From NCBI GenBank assembly GCA_964508755.1, contig CAZDUZ010000039.1, positions 1-7,834 on the forward strand: a stretch of 7,834 bases of DNA. Reading direction: 5' to 3'. The notes below the pieces were generated by a model. It was not told the origin of the DNA and searched no databases. It was given only the letters and a program-made list of their open reading frames with translations. The stretch comes from CAZDUZ01 sp964508755 (GTDB taxonomy: Bacteria; Patescibacteriota; Dojkabacteria; SC72; JAFGCJ01). Shown here piece by piece: positions 1-5,877 of this stretch (position 1 is its first letter; each line of letters opens with the position of its first letter). Both the position numbers and the translations under genes were made by a program.

Positions 1-8
1 CACCCATC

Positions 9-37
9 TTCACAAATCTATAGTTATATCCTATAAT
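9..37 (+). promoter_or_regulatory. Sigma70-type promoter of the 49-aa microprotein gene
   Basis: A -35 hexamer TTCACA (9-14, 5/6 to consensus) is separated by 17 bp from a perfect -10 TATAAT (32-37). Transcription would start near 44, right at the Shine-Dalgarno sequence, leaving a 5' leader of only about 12 nt. Half-sites TATAG (19-23) and CTATA (31-35) lie inside the promoter and resemble those of the palindrome at 299-320, so a shared regulator is possible. Confidence 0.6.
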
Positions 38-55
38 ATTATTAGGAGGTGGATC

Positions 56-205
56 ATGAAAAGGATCCTTGGCGGGGCGACGGTTGTAGCTCTTATCATT
101 GCCCTGGCGGGGGCCATTATCATTGGAGTCGAAATTCATCGGCTTCAAACCTATGGTCTCCCACCCGGCACCACCCTCACGCTGCCCAGCTTCAACGGAA
201 ATTAA
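56..205 (+). CDS. 49-aa single-TM microprotein of unknown function
   Basis: This short gene starts at ATG 56 and ends at TAA 203-205. It is preceded by the only strong Shine-Dalgarno site in the window, AGGAGG at 44-49, with 6 nt spacing. The product begins MKRILGG and has one hydrophobic segment, about residues 8-24 (small residues plus Ile/Leu/Val). A short polar tail of about 25 residues follows, rich in Pro, Gly and Thr (PPGTTLTLPS). This could be a membrane anchor or an uncleaved signal peptide; I see no clear cleavage site. GC content by my count is 81/150 (54%), clearly above the AT-rich genes downstream, which hints at a different origin or strong selection. It lies in its own unit, bounded by a promoter and a hairpin cluster. 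I do not recognise a family. The reading frame from GTG 49 in another phase is a shadow, because the SD and promoter fit ATG 56. Confidence 0.6.
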   Translation: MKRILGGATVVALIIALAGAIIIGVEIHRLQTYGLPPGTTLTLPSFNGN

Positions 206-207
206 AT

Positions 208-257
208 GGGCAGCGCCCAACCCCGCTGCGGTAGCAGAATCGCTGTAGCGGGGTTGG
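208..257 (+). terminator. Strong hairpin cluster downstream of the microprotein gene
   Basis: CCAACCCCGCT (217-227) pairs perfectly with AGCGGGGTTGG (247-257), an 11-bp GC-rich stem, and the inner bases can extend it using G-U pairs (228-232 with 242-246). A smaller stem GGGC/GCCC (208-211 with 215-218) sits just upstream. GCAGCG (210-215) can also pair with CGCTGC (224-229), which would compete with the main stem. The position, 3 nt after a stop codon, suits a terminator. However, no U-tract follows (ATGAAACATGAA), so it may instead be an mRNA-stabilising structure or an attenuator-like element. Confidence 0.5.
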
Positions 258-298
258 ATGAAACATGAATTTAAGAATTATTACAATCGATATCAAGT

Positions 299-320
299 TC
301 TATAGTGAATTAACTATAGA
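299..320. promoter_or_regulatory. Perfect palindrome, putative operator
   Basis: TCTATAGT (299-306), a 6-nt centre, then ACTATAGA (313-320) form a perfect 8-bp inverted repeat. Its right arm overlaps the -35 hexamer at 310-315, a position where a bound dimer would block or recruit RNA polymerase. The octamer TCTATAGT also occurs at 17-24 in the first promoter. A CTTTT run after it gives a faint terminator look, but the stem is AT-rich and weak. Confidence 0.4.
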
Positions 321-337
321 CTTTTAATTCGTATAAG
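310..337 (+). promoter_or_regulatory. Promoter of the unknown-protein/histidine-kinase operon
   Basis: A -35 TTAACT (310-315, 4/6) and a -10 TATAAG (332-337, 5/6) are separated by 16 bp. The start of transcription would be near 344, giving a leader of about 12 nt before ATG 356. An overlapping alternative -10, TATACT (339-344), would make the transcript practically leaderless. Confidence 0.45.
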
Positions 338-343
338 GTATAC
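327..343. promoter_or_regulatory. Shared ATTCGTATAAnGTATA motif, copy 1
   Basis: ATTCGTATAAGGTATA (327-342) matches ATTCGTATAATGTATA at 6757-6772 in 15 of 16 positions. It contains the palindrome GTATA-AGG-TATAC (331-343) and covers the -10 element of the operon. It may be an operator, or simply an extended -10 context typical of this organism, since a shorter ATTCGTATA also occurs at 7342-7350. Confidence 0.35.
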
Positions 344-355
344 TGAAAAGCAGCA

Positions 356-1570
356 ATGGCAGTAAACGTATTACGTAGTAAAAGGCCTGTTGCAAGACCC
401 ATAATATCCGGGAATGGATCAACTCCGCTTGATTTAAGTCAAAAATCAACCACAAGAGAAGCATTATTGGCTACTGAGTGGCGGATTGGAACTCCGGAAT
501 GTCATAGACAAATCTCATCCGAACCTTCCGTTTTTGTCCATGCAATTCCAGAAAGTCCTTCTATTGCCGTGGAAAATTCTCAATTTTATACGGAAGCTGT
601 CGATCAGATATCGACATTAGTTGAAACGTGGGATTATTTAGGACGACCAATGACACCAGGAGAAAACCCTTCCAGTCATGAAAAAGCACCAAGTTATGAT
701 ACTGAAAGAACAGCTATCGGGTATGCAGGACGGGCAGCCTTAGCAATGAATCCAGAAGAACCTTGGAAGATACCTGTATTTTATTTAGGAGGATACGACG
801 GTGATGCAGCGCGATGGCATTGTGAAGTTTTTACCAGTAGTGATCCTCAGGATCGTTCAAATGCTGGATTCGACGCTACACCTTGGATACGTTTTTACTT
901 TCCAGATACTGATACAGCACCAGACTCAGAAGATAGAGCGCTACTTCAAAAAATGATTGGCTATGTAATGAGTTGTATGCAAAATGCGCATGACTATATT
1001 GCCCTGAATGAAGGACATGAACGGCGACCAGATAAAGCGGTTGAGTTCGATATGTGGGACTTAACGTATTGGCTTCCGTTAGCTCATGAGTACGGAGTAA
1101 TCGATGGTGACGAATTCGAAAGATATTTAACACTTATGAGGGAGTACCGCTATATTCCAGATACTCCTGGCAGCGTTCATTCTGTGATGTATTTTAGCGC
1201 AAAAGATGATCCCAAGTTAACGGTGAGGGCAATATACTCGAACAGAAGAGATGTCGATCATTTTCTATGTAGGTTTTTTGTTCCACAAGAACAGAGAGAG
1301 AGAATAGAGCAGAGTATTATTCCGGCAGATCGTACAGGAACAATAGAAATATCTCGTTTACTGTATGGTGACTTATCGCCTTTTAAAAGAATTCAATCTT
1401 TTATCCGGTTAAAAGGAGGAATTGCCAAACTAAGAGGAATCGCAGGTAAAAAAACAGGTTTAACAGTGTTTGCTGAAGTTCATCCAAGCCTTCGTGAACG
1501 TCTTGGCTTCCAATCTCACGTCCCCATTTACAACGGTACAACTTTGTCCCTACAATCAGGGGAAGGCTAA
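356..1570 (+). CDS. Unknown 404-aa protein, possible acyltransferase-like C-terminus
   Basis: I do not recognise this soluble-looking protein; it has no signal peptide or TM segment. Residues 1-110 are polar and Ser/Pro-rich, probably partly disordered. Residues 110-260 form a Trp/Tyr/Asp-rich block (PWKIPVFYLGGYDGDAARWH about 136-155; EFDMWDLTYWLPLAHEYG about 230-247). The C-terminal part has strand-like segments VHSVMYFSA (274-282) and LTVRAIYS (288-295), then EISRL (331-335), KGGIAKL (353-359) and TVFAEVHPSLRERLGF (370-385). This order resembles the GNAT fold as used by LuxI/FeeM-type signal synthases, which also carry an E-x-SR motif and end in a short 'lGF/GW' segment. The resemblance is weak and based on memory. 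The start at ATG 356 has only a poor SD but sits just behind the promoter. The stop overlaps the kinase start (TAATG), so the two are co-translated and probably functionally linked. Confidence 0.75.
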   Translation: MAVNVLRSKRPVARPIISGNGSTPLDLSQKSTTREALLATEWRIGTPECHRQISSEPSVFVHAIPESPSIAVENSQFYTEAVDQISTLVETWDYLGRPMTPGENPSSHEKAPSYDTERTAIGYAGRAALAMNPEEPWKIPVFYLGGYDGDAARWHCEVFTSSDPQDRSNAGFDATPWIRFYFPDTDTAPDSEDRALLQKMIGYVMSCMQNAHDYIALNEGHERRPDKAVEFDMWDLTYWLPLAHEYGVIDGDEFERYLTLMREYRYIPDTPGSVHSVMYFSAKDDPKLTVRAIYSNRRDVDHFLCRFFVPQEQRERIEQSIIPADRTGTIEISRLLYGDLSPFKRIQSFIRLKGGIAKLRGIAGKKTGLTVFAEVHPSLRERLGFQSHVPIYNGTTLSLQSGEG

Positions 1571-4068
1571 TGAAAGAACTACTGCTCACTATTACACTTA
1601 TTCTCAACGGTTATCTGTTCTATTATTTATATTCTAGAAGAGATTACCGAAGGAGATTTGAATACATTTCCACCTACATTACCCTGGCATCCAGTATGGT
1701 CTGGATTGCTACAAACTTGCTTTTCCTCATATCTGATCCAAGTAAACTGTATTGGGCTGCGATTTTATCTTATATCAGTGCAATATTTTCTCTATTTGGT
1801 GTCCTTTTTTTTCTTGTCGCGTTTAACAACGAAGGCCTTGGACATAAGCAGCAAGTATATTTATCTGTACATATTATGCTTGCTATTGTTTTATCAGCCT
1901 ATGTTTCAATACCTGGATTAGTATTAAGAGAGATTATCACTACCGAGAATTCCTTTTTATATGTTACGACACCATATCTTAATCTTTATGGACTGTATAT
2001 CTTCTTTCTTTTTGCGAATATTGTTTTTATTGGAGTAAGAACGTTTAGGAGATTTACCCAAGAACAACGTGCGCGAGCACAACTGTTTCTATATTCCTCA
2101 ATACTCGCAATATTCTGGAGTATCATTTTCAACTTGTTGCTTCCTATGTTCGATCAATACCAGTATACGTGGTTAGGTCCTTTTTCAATGGCGTTTTGGG
2201 TCGCATCAATGATTTATTCAATTGTTAGATATCGACTATTTGATATACGCTTTGGTATTGGATATACCATTTATTCCCTCATCTCCGGATCGATTGCAAT
2301 TGCTTTCTTCTATATTGTCTATCTACTTCAAACAGCATTGTGGGAAAGCATATTCACCAGACAAGCAATTCTTAGTGGTTTATTTCTTGCCGTTTTGTAC
2401 ATACGTATTCAAAAGTTTGCAGACAATTTTATCTATAAAAGAATTGAGAGATATTTTATTTACTCAGGTGTAGATCCCTATCAAATAGTTCAAGATTTAT
2501 CTCGAAATTTATCTATTTCTCTCAGTCTATCTGAGATTTCAAAACAAATAACAAGTAGTATCACTCGTTTTATAGATATTAAAAAGATATCATTAGTTGC
2601 TCTCGGTTCAGATAACGATTCCAAACCCTTCATTAAAGGGATTGAAGATGAAGCGCCTGTTGAGAATCTCGAATCCGATATCACAGGATTTATCTTCAAT
2701 TGGCAAAAGTTTATGAATTCAAAAGTTTTAATTCGTGCCGAGCTCGAAACAAAAGCTTTAAAGAACAATGAATTACAAAAACTTCTTCAGTTTCTTGAAA
2801 AGTACGGTTTCGAAATTGGTGTTCCCTTGGTATCCGTAGCCCCAGAAGAACTTGTAACAGGAGCAATATTAATTGGAAAACAGGAACAGAACAGACCGTA
2901 TACGGATAAAGAAATTATGTTTTTTCAAGACATATCACAGATTTCTTCAGTATCTATTAGCCGCGCTCTTCTGCACCAAGAAGTCCAGCAATTCAACCTT
3001 ACCCTTCAAAAGAAGGTCGATTCTGCAACGAAAGAGCTCACAGAGCGGAATGAAGAGCTGGAAGATCTCTATAAAAACCTAGAAGATATCTACAAAAAGG
3101 AAAAAGACCTCATGGATGTCGCTGGTCACGAATTCCGTACTCCTGCTTCAATTTTAAAGAATAACCTCTATCTTCTGAAGAAAAGGCTTGATGAAATTCA
3201 AAAAGGAAAACCCGACGAAAAAGTGCAAAAATATCTTGATAGATTGATGGAAGGTACGGATCGGCAGATTAAACTGGTAGACACGTTCTTAGAATCAGCA
3301 AGAATTGATAATGAACGGTTTGAGATTCAGGTGGAAAGTGTCAATCTAACAGAAATGGTTACGACGGCAGTATCAGAAATGAAGACTTTTGCGACCCAGA
3401 AGAATTTGGGCATTATGTATACACCACCTGAAAAGCAAATTATTGCAGAGGTGGACAAGATACGAATCCGCGAAGTAATCGATAACTTGCTGAATAATGC
3501 TCTTAAATATACAAAGCAGGGTCACTTGGAACCTCGACTTGAAGAAACCGAAAGAACCGTACGATTTAGCGTTAAAGATACCGGTATTGGAATTAAGCCC
3601 GAAGATCGAGCACTTCTCTTCAAGAAATTTTCACGAGTGGATAATTACATTGGGGGAGAGGAGGGGTCTATCGTACGACCAGGGGGAACTGGATTGGGCC
3701 TGTTTGTTGCAAAGACGATTATTGATGCTCATGGCGGGGTCATTACCGTAGATAGTACCCCGGGGGCTGGTTCGACATTCACGTTTGAAATTCCCAAATT
3801 CCAACCTTCCTATGTAAAAAGGATGCAAGAGATGGGCAGCGGGGTGTACAAGCCACAGGCTTCCCCTGAGGTAGCTCCTGGTGTGGCTACGATGAAAACA
3901 GAGGTTGTTCCTGAAGTAGCTCCAGCTGTGGCTACTGATATGACAATGAGATCAACAGTGACTCCAAATCAAGAGGTGTTTCATTCAGAAAAAACACAGG
4001 CGAGTCAGACGATATCAAATTCAGTTCCAAACAACACACTCCCAGTTAACCCTCAAAACGAAGGCTAA
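1570..4068 (+). CDS. Multi-TM sensor histidine kinase (7TM-like N-terminus, GAF, HisKA, HATPase)
   Basis: This is a membrane sensor kinase of 832 aa. Residues 1-285 hold about eight or nine hydrophobic helices (near 4-21, 34-55, 63-84, 96-118, 136-157, 171-192, 202-219, 235-253 and 263-280). The segment VRYRLFDIRFGIGYTIYSLI (219-238) is typical of kinases with the N-terminal 7TM sensor region. A GAF-like domain (about 310-470) and a coiled coil (about 470-515) follow. HisKA has the H-box VAGHEFRTP with His520. HATPase_c shows the N-box IDNLLNNALKYT (637-648), G1 DTGIGI (670-675), F-box FKKF (684-687) and G2 GGTGLGLFVAK (705-715), all intact, so it should be active. After about 745 there is a low-complexity Pro/Ala/Val/Thr tail. 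ATG 1570 overlaps the previous stop and has an SD-like AGGGGAAGG (1558-1566). The ligand is unknown; the coupled upstream gene is the best clue. No receiver is fused, so its partner regulator acts in trans. Confidence 0.93.
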   Translation: MKELLLTITLILNGYLFYYLYSRRDYRRRFEYISTYITLASSMVWIATNLLFLISDPSKLYWAAILSYISAIFSLFGVLFFLVAFNNEGLGHKQQVYLSVHIMLAIVLSAYVSIPGLVLREIITTENSFLYVTTPYLNLYGLYIFFLFANIVFIGVRTFRRFTQEQRARAQLFLYSSILAIFWSIIFNLLLPMFDQYQYTWLGPFSMAFWVASMIYSIVRYRLFDIRFGIGYTIYSLISGSIAIAFFYIVYLLQTALWESIFTRQAILSGLFLAVLYIRIQKFADNFIYKRIERYFIYSGVDPYQIVQDLSRNLSISLSLSEISKQITSSITRFIDIKKISLVALGSDNDSKPFIKGIEDEAPVENLESDITGFIFNWQKFMNSKVLIRAELETKALKNNELQKLLQFLEKYGFEIGVPLVSVAPEELVTGAILIGKQEQNRPYTDKEIMFFQDISQISSVSISRALLHQEVQQFNLTLQKKVDSATKELTERNEELEDLYKNLEDIYKKEKDLMDVAGHEFRTPASILKNNLYLLKKRLDEIQKGKPDEKVQKYLDRLMEGTDRQIKLVDTFLESARIDNERFEIQVESVNLTEMVTTAVSEMKTFATQKNLGIMYTPPEKQIIAEVDKIRIREVIDNLLNNALKYTKQGHLEPRLEETERTVRFSVKDTGIGIKPEDRALLFKKFSRVDNYIGGEEGSIVRPGGTGLGLFVAKTIIDAHGGVITVDSTPGAGSTFTFEIPKFQPSYVKRMQEMGSGVYKPQASPEVAPGVATMKTEVVPEVAPAVATDMTMRSTVTPNQEVFHSEKTQASQTISNSVPNNTLPVNPQNEG
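3865..3935 (+). repeat. Two-copy repeat in the kinase C-terminal tail
   Basis: A 26-nt unit at 3865-3890 recurs at 3910-3935 with few changes, with a 45-nt (15-codon) period. It encodes PEVAPGVAT and then PEVAPAVAT (residues about 766-774 and 781-789). It lies beyond the ATPase domain in a disordered-looking tail and may be a recent duplication. Confidence 0.6.
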
Positions 4069-4209
4069 TCATTCTTTTCTCGATATCGAAGACATTTTCT
4101 TAACAAAGAGCGGTTCACGGGACTTCAATTGAGGATATTTTTTCACACAAATGATTTTTATTGTTTTTGTTGCAATACTTCTGTAACGTTTATCACGCAA
4201 AATGAAACC

Positions 4210-4218
4210 TGTGGATAA
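4210..4218 (-). other. DnaA box, perfect, reverse
   Basis: TGTGGATAA on the plus strand reads TTATCCACA on the minus strand, the consensus high-affinity DnaA site. A 7/9 match in the same orientation, CGTGGAGAA, follows at 4231-4239. Confidence 0.8.
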
Positions 4219-4371
4219 CTTCATCGGAATCGTGGAGAAGTGTCTTTCTTTAAAAATAGAGATTTAGAACAGGTTTCAAAAGAGAAGAAAATAATTTTGC
4301 TTATTGTTGCTACTTTTTTAAAAATTCAGCACTCGTCGATTGTAGTGATAAAGAGGTTTAATCCCCTCTAA

Positions 4372-4392
4372 ATTTCCACAAAGTTATCCACA
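4372..4392 (+). other. DnaA box pair (7/9 and perfect), forward
   Basis: TTATCCACA at 4384-4392 is a perfect consensus box. ATTTCCACA (4372-4380, 7/9) lies 12 bp upstream in the same orientation, close to one helical turn, so two DnaA molecules could bind side by side. AT-rich DNA (TGTTGTTTTTTC) follows immediately. Confidence 0.75.
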
Positions 4393-4582
4393 TGTTGTTT
4401 TTTCTTCTCATGAATAGATAATTAATCACATATTTTCTGTACGCAATTTTCGGCTTTAGTTTCATTATTGTAACGCCATTTGTGAGAACCTAACTCTACC
4501 CGAAAGATAGACATTGTCTACATTGGAACATAAGTGAAAAAGCCTATCCTGCTGTGCAAGATTTTGCACGACATTTCTATTC

Positions 4583-4612
4583 TAGACATATCTACAGTCC
4601 CTACTATATACT
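4583..4612 (+). promoter_or_regulatory. Candidate dnaN promoter inside the origin
   Basis: TAGACA (4583-4588, 5/6 to TTGACA) is 18 bp from TATACT (4607-4612, 5/6). Transcription would start near 4619, giving a leader of about 55 nt before dnaN. The promoter overlaps the DnaA box and trio repeats, so DnaA binding would compete with transcription. A second weaker option is TTGATA (4632-4637) with TAAGCT (4655-4660). Confidence 0.35.
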
Positions 4613-4624
4613 TCTACTATTCTA
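4588..4624 (+). other. DnaA box plus DnaA-trio-like unwinding element
   Basis: ATATCTACA (4588-4596, 7/9 to the DnaA box) is followed by GTCC and then by CTACTATATA and CTTCTACTAT (4601-4620) and TCTA. This order, box then short GC-containing spacer then CTA-like trinucleotides, is the arrangement described for the basal unwinding element of Bacillus subtilis, where DnaA binds the trios as single strand. From memory the B. subtilis repeat is almost the same string and also lies just upstream of dnaN. The match must be checked by alignment. Confidence 0.6.
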
Positions 4625-4674
4625 AAACATATTGATACGGTAGGAATCCACACTTAAGCTATGAGCATAACATC

Positions 4675-5814
4675 ATGAAAGCTTCATGTAACCAATCAAC
4701 CCTTGCAAAGCAATTAGCGGTCATCGGAAGATTGGTGAGTAGTAAACCAGGATTACCCATTCTTGCAAACGTACTTCTCGAAGTAGAGCAGAGCAAGTTG
4801 AAAATGACAGCGACCGATTTAGAAATAGGAGTACATTCATGGATTGGAGCTGAAGTTAAGGCTGAAGGGCGAATTACTATTCCTGCTCGCACCTTTGCTG
4901 AGTTTGTGAATTCTCTTCCTTCCGAAGCGGTGACTCTCGAACTTGATGACCAGATCCTGAAAGTTACGACAGTAAACAACTCAGCTCAATTCAATACACT
5001 TCCTCCCGATGACTTTCCTGCTGTTCCAAACAGCGAAGAAGGTTCGTTTCTCATGTCGGTTTCGGCAGAATCACTTCAACAAGCAATCAATAGAGTTGCG
5101 TTCGCTGCGGCTACTGATGATTCAAGGCCTGTACTTACCGGTATCAAGCTAGAGGCCGAAGGCACTACACTTACCCTTGTTGCTGTGGATGGGTTTCGTT
5201 TATCAAGACAAATCATTGAGCTTGATAAGGCCGCGAAAGAAAAGACAGACTTACTTATTCCTGCCAAATCAATGCAGGAACTTGCCCGAGTACTCAGTGA
5301 CGGAGCATCAGATAGTGAGAAAAAGAAAGAGTTTGTTGAAATATATGTATTAAAGGAGAAGAATCAGGTAGCTTTTCGATTCCGTGAAGTTGATTTGCTT
5401 TCACGTCTTATCGATGGCCAATTTCCTGAATATAAAACAATTATTCCCACTGGGTATCAAATTAAAGCAGAACTCCCAACCTCCGATATTCAAAACTCTG
5501 TACGTATCGTGAATATTTTCGCCCGTAGTACCATAGGTAATAAAGCGATCATGAACTTTCAGACAGATAAGAAATCAGTTACTGTATCAGCATCTCTTGC
5601 TGAGGTAGGGGAGAACGAGAGCAGCTTCGATGCCAAGATTGAAGGTGAACCTCTACGCATTGGTTTCAGCGGTAAGTTTCTGACGGACATGCTCTCCTGT
5701 ATGTCGGGAGACACAATCATTTTCGAAGGGAGTAACGCAACCGCACCGGGCGTATTCAGGTCGAAGGGCGATGATAACTACCTGCACATAATAATGCCGA
5801 TGCGGATCGATTAA
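4675..5814 (+). CDS. dnaN: DNA polymerase III subunit beta (sliding clamp)
   Basis: The product, 379 aa, forms the ring-shaped dimer that tethers the replicative polymerase and other partners to DNA in the cytoplasm. Length and sequence fit the three-domain clamp: domain I about 1-120 (SSKPGLPILANVLLE near 22-36, TATDLEIG 45-52), domain II about 125-250 (DDSRPVLTGIKLE 148-160, AVDGFRLSRQ 170-179), domain III about 255-379 ending in the family signature YLHIIMPMRID. LLSRLIDGQFPEY (241-253) is the usual link into domain III and helps form the partner-binding pocket. No residue loss or truncation is seen. ATG 4675 lacks a clear SD. A five-codon frame (4661-4678) ends in an ATGA overlap with this start, so translation may be coupled. 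It lies directly behind the origin-like region and converges with the regulator gene downstream. Confidence 0.97.
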   Translation: MKASCNQSTLAKQLAVIGRLVSSKPGLPILANVLLEVEQSKLKMTATDLEIGVHSWIGAEVKAEGRITIPARTFAEFVNSLPSEAVTLELDDQILKVTTVNNSAQFNTLPPDDFPAVPNSEEGSFLMSVSAESLQQAINRVAFAAATDDSRPVLTGIKLEAEGTTLTLVAVDGFRLSRQIIELDKAAKEKTDLLIPAKSMQELARVLSDGASDSEKKKEFVEIYVLKEKNQVAFRFREVDLLSRLIDGQFPEYKTIIPTGYQIKAELPTSDIQNSVRIVNIFARSTIGNKAIMNFQTDKKSVTVSASLAEVGENESSFDAKIEGEPLRIGFSGKFLTDMLSCMSGDTIIFEGSNATAPGVFRSKGDDNYLHIIMPMRID

Positions 5815-5836
5815 CGCAGAGTTATAAAGAGAGATA

Positions 5837-5849
5837 AACGAGCGTCGTT
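5837..5849. terminator. Weak hairpin between convergent dnaN and regulator genes
   Basis: AACGA (5837-5841), loop GCG, TCGTT (5845-5849) form a 5-bp stem in the 63-bp gap between the two convergent stops. On the minus strand it is followed by TATCTCTCTTT, a loose T-rich run, so it fits the regulator transcript better than dnaN. The stem is short and the call is tentative. Confidence 0.25.
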
Positions 5850-5877
5850 CGTCGATAATATTGATTTTCTAGATATA

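Larger units (their letters stand above)
4069..4674. other. oriC: Putative chromosomal replication origin (oriC) upstream of dnaN
   Basis: This 606-bp stretch has no credible gene. It carries two perfect 9-mer DnaA boxes in opposite orientation (TGTGGATAA 4210-4218; TTATCCACA 4384-4392). 7/9 matches lie at 4231-4239 (reverse), 4372-4380, 4422-4430, 4514-4522, 4588-4596 and 4644-4652. AT-rich tracts (4139-4175, 4281-4327, 4393-4440) could serve as unwinding sites. CTA-type trinucleotide repeats follow the 4588 box. Two perfect 9-mers are not expected by chance in 606 bp (about 0.005 each over both strands with equal base use). An origin next to dnaN is common in bacteria. dnaA itself is not in the window, so a regulatory DnaA-binding cluster for dnaN is the main alternative. 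Confidence 0.75.

Noticed and set aside
49..234. A 61-codon frame from GTG 49 overlapping the microprotein gene
   Set aside because: Its product is His/Ser/Trp-rich with no family character. The SD spacing and hydrophobic pattern fit ATG 56 in another phase.
217..257. A possible tRNA or small structured RNA gene
   Set aside because: Only one long stem is visible. There is no cloverleaf, no T-loop consensus and no CCA end.
4202..4267. A 21-codon frame (starts MKPVDNF) in the gene-free region
   Set aside because: It has no SD, overlaps a perfect DnaA box, and is too short to separate from chance.
4352..4369. AGAGG/CCTCT stem as a terminator after the kinase gene
   Set aside because: It is only 5 bp, nearly 300 nt after the stop, and lacks a U-tract. 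I see no convincing terminator for the kinase operon.
4659..4979. A minus-strand frame of 106 codons opposite the dnaN start
   Set aside because: It lies antisense to a clear beta-clamp gene and has a low-complexity composition expected of a shadow frame.
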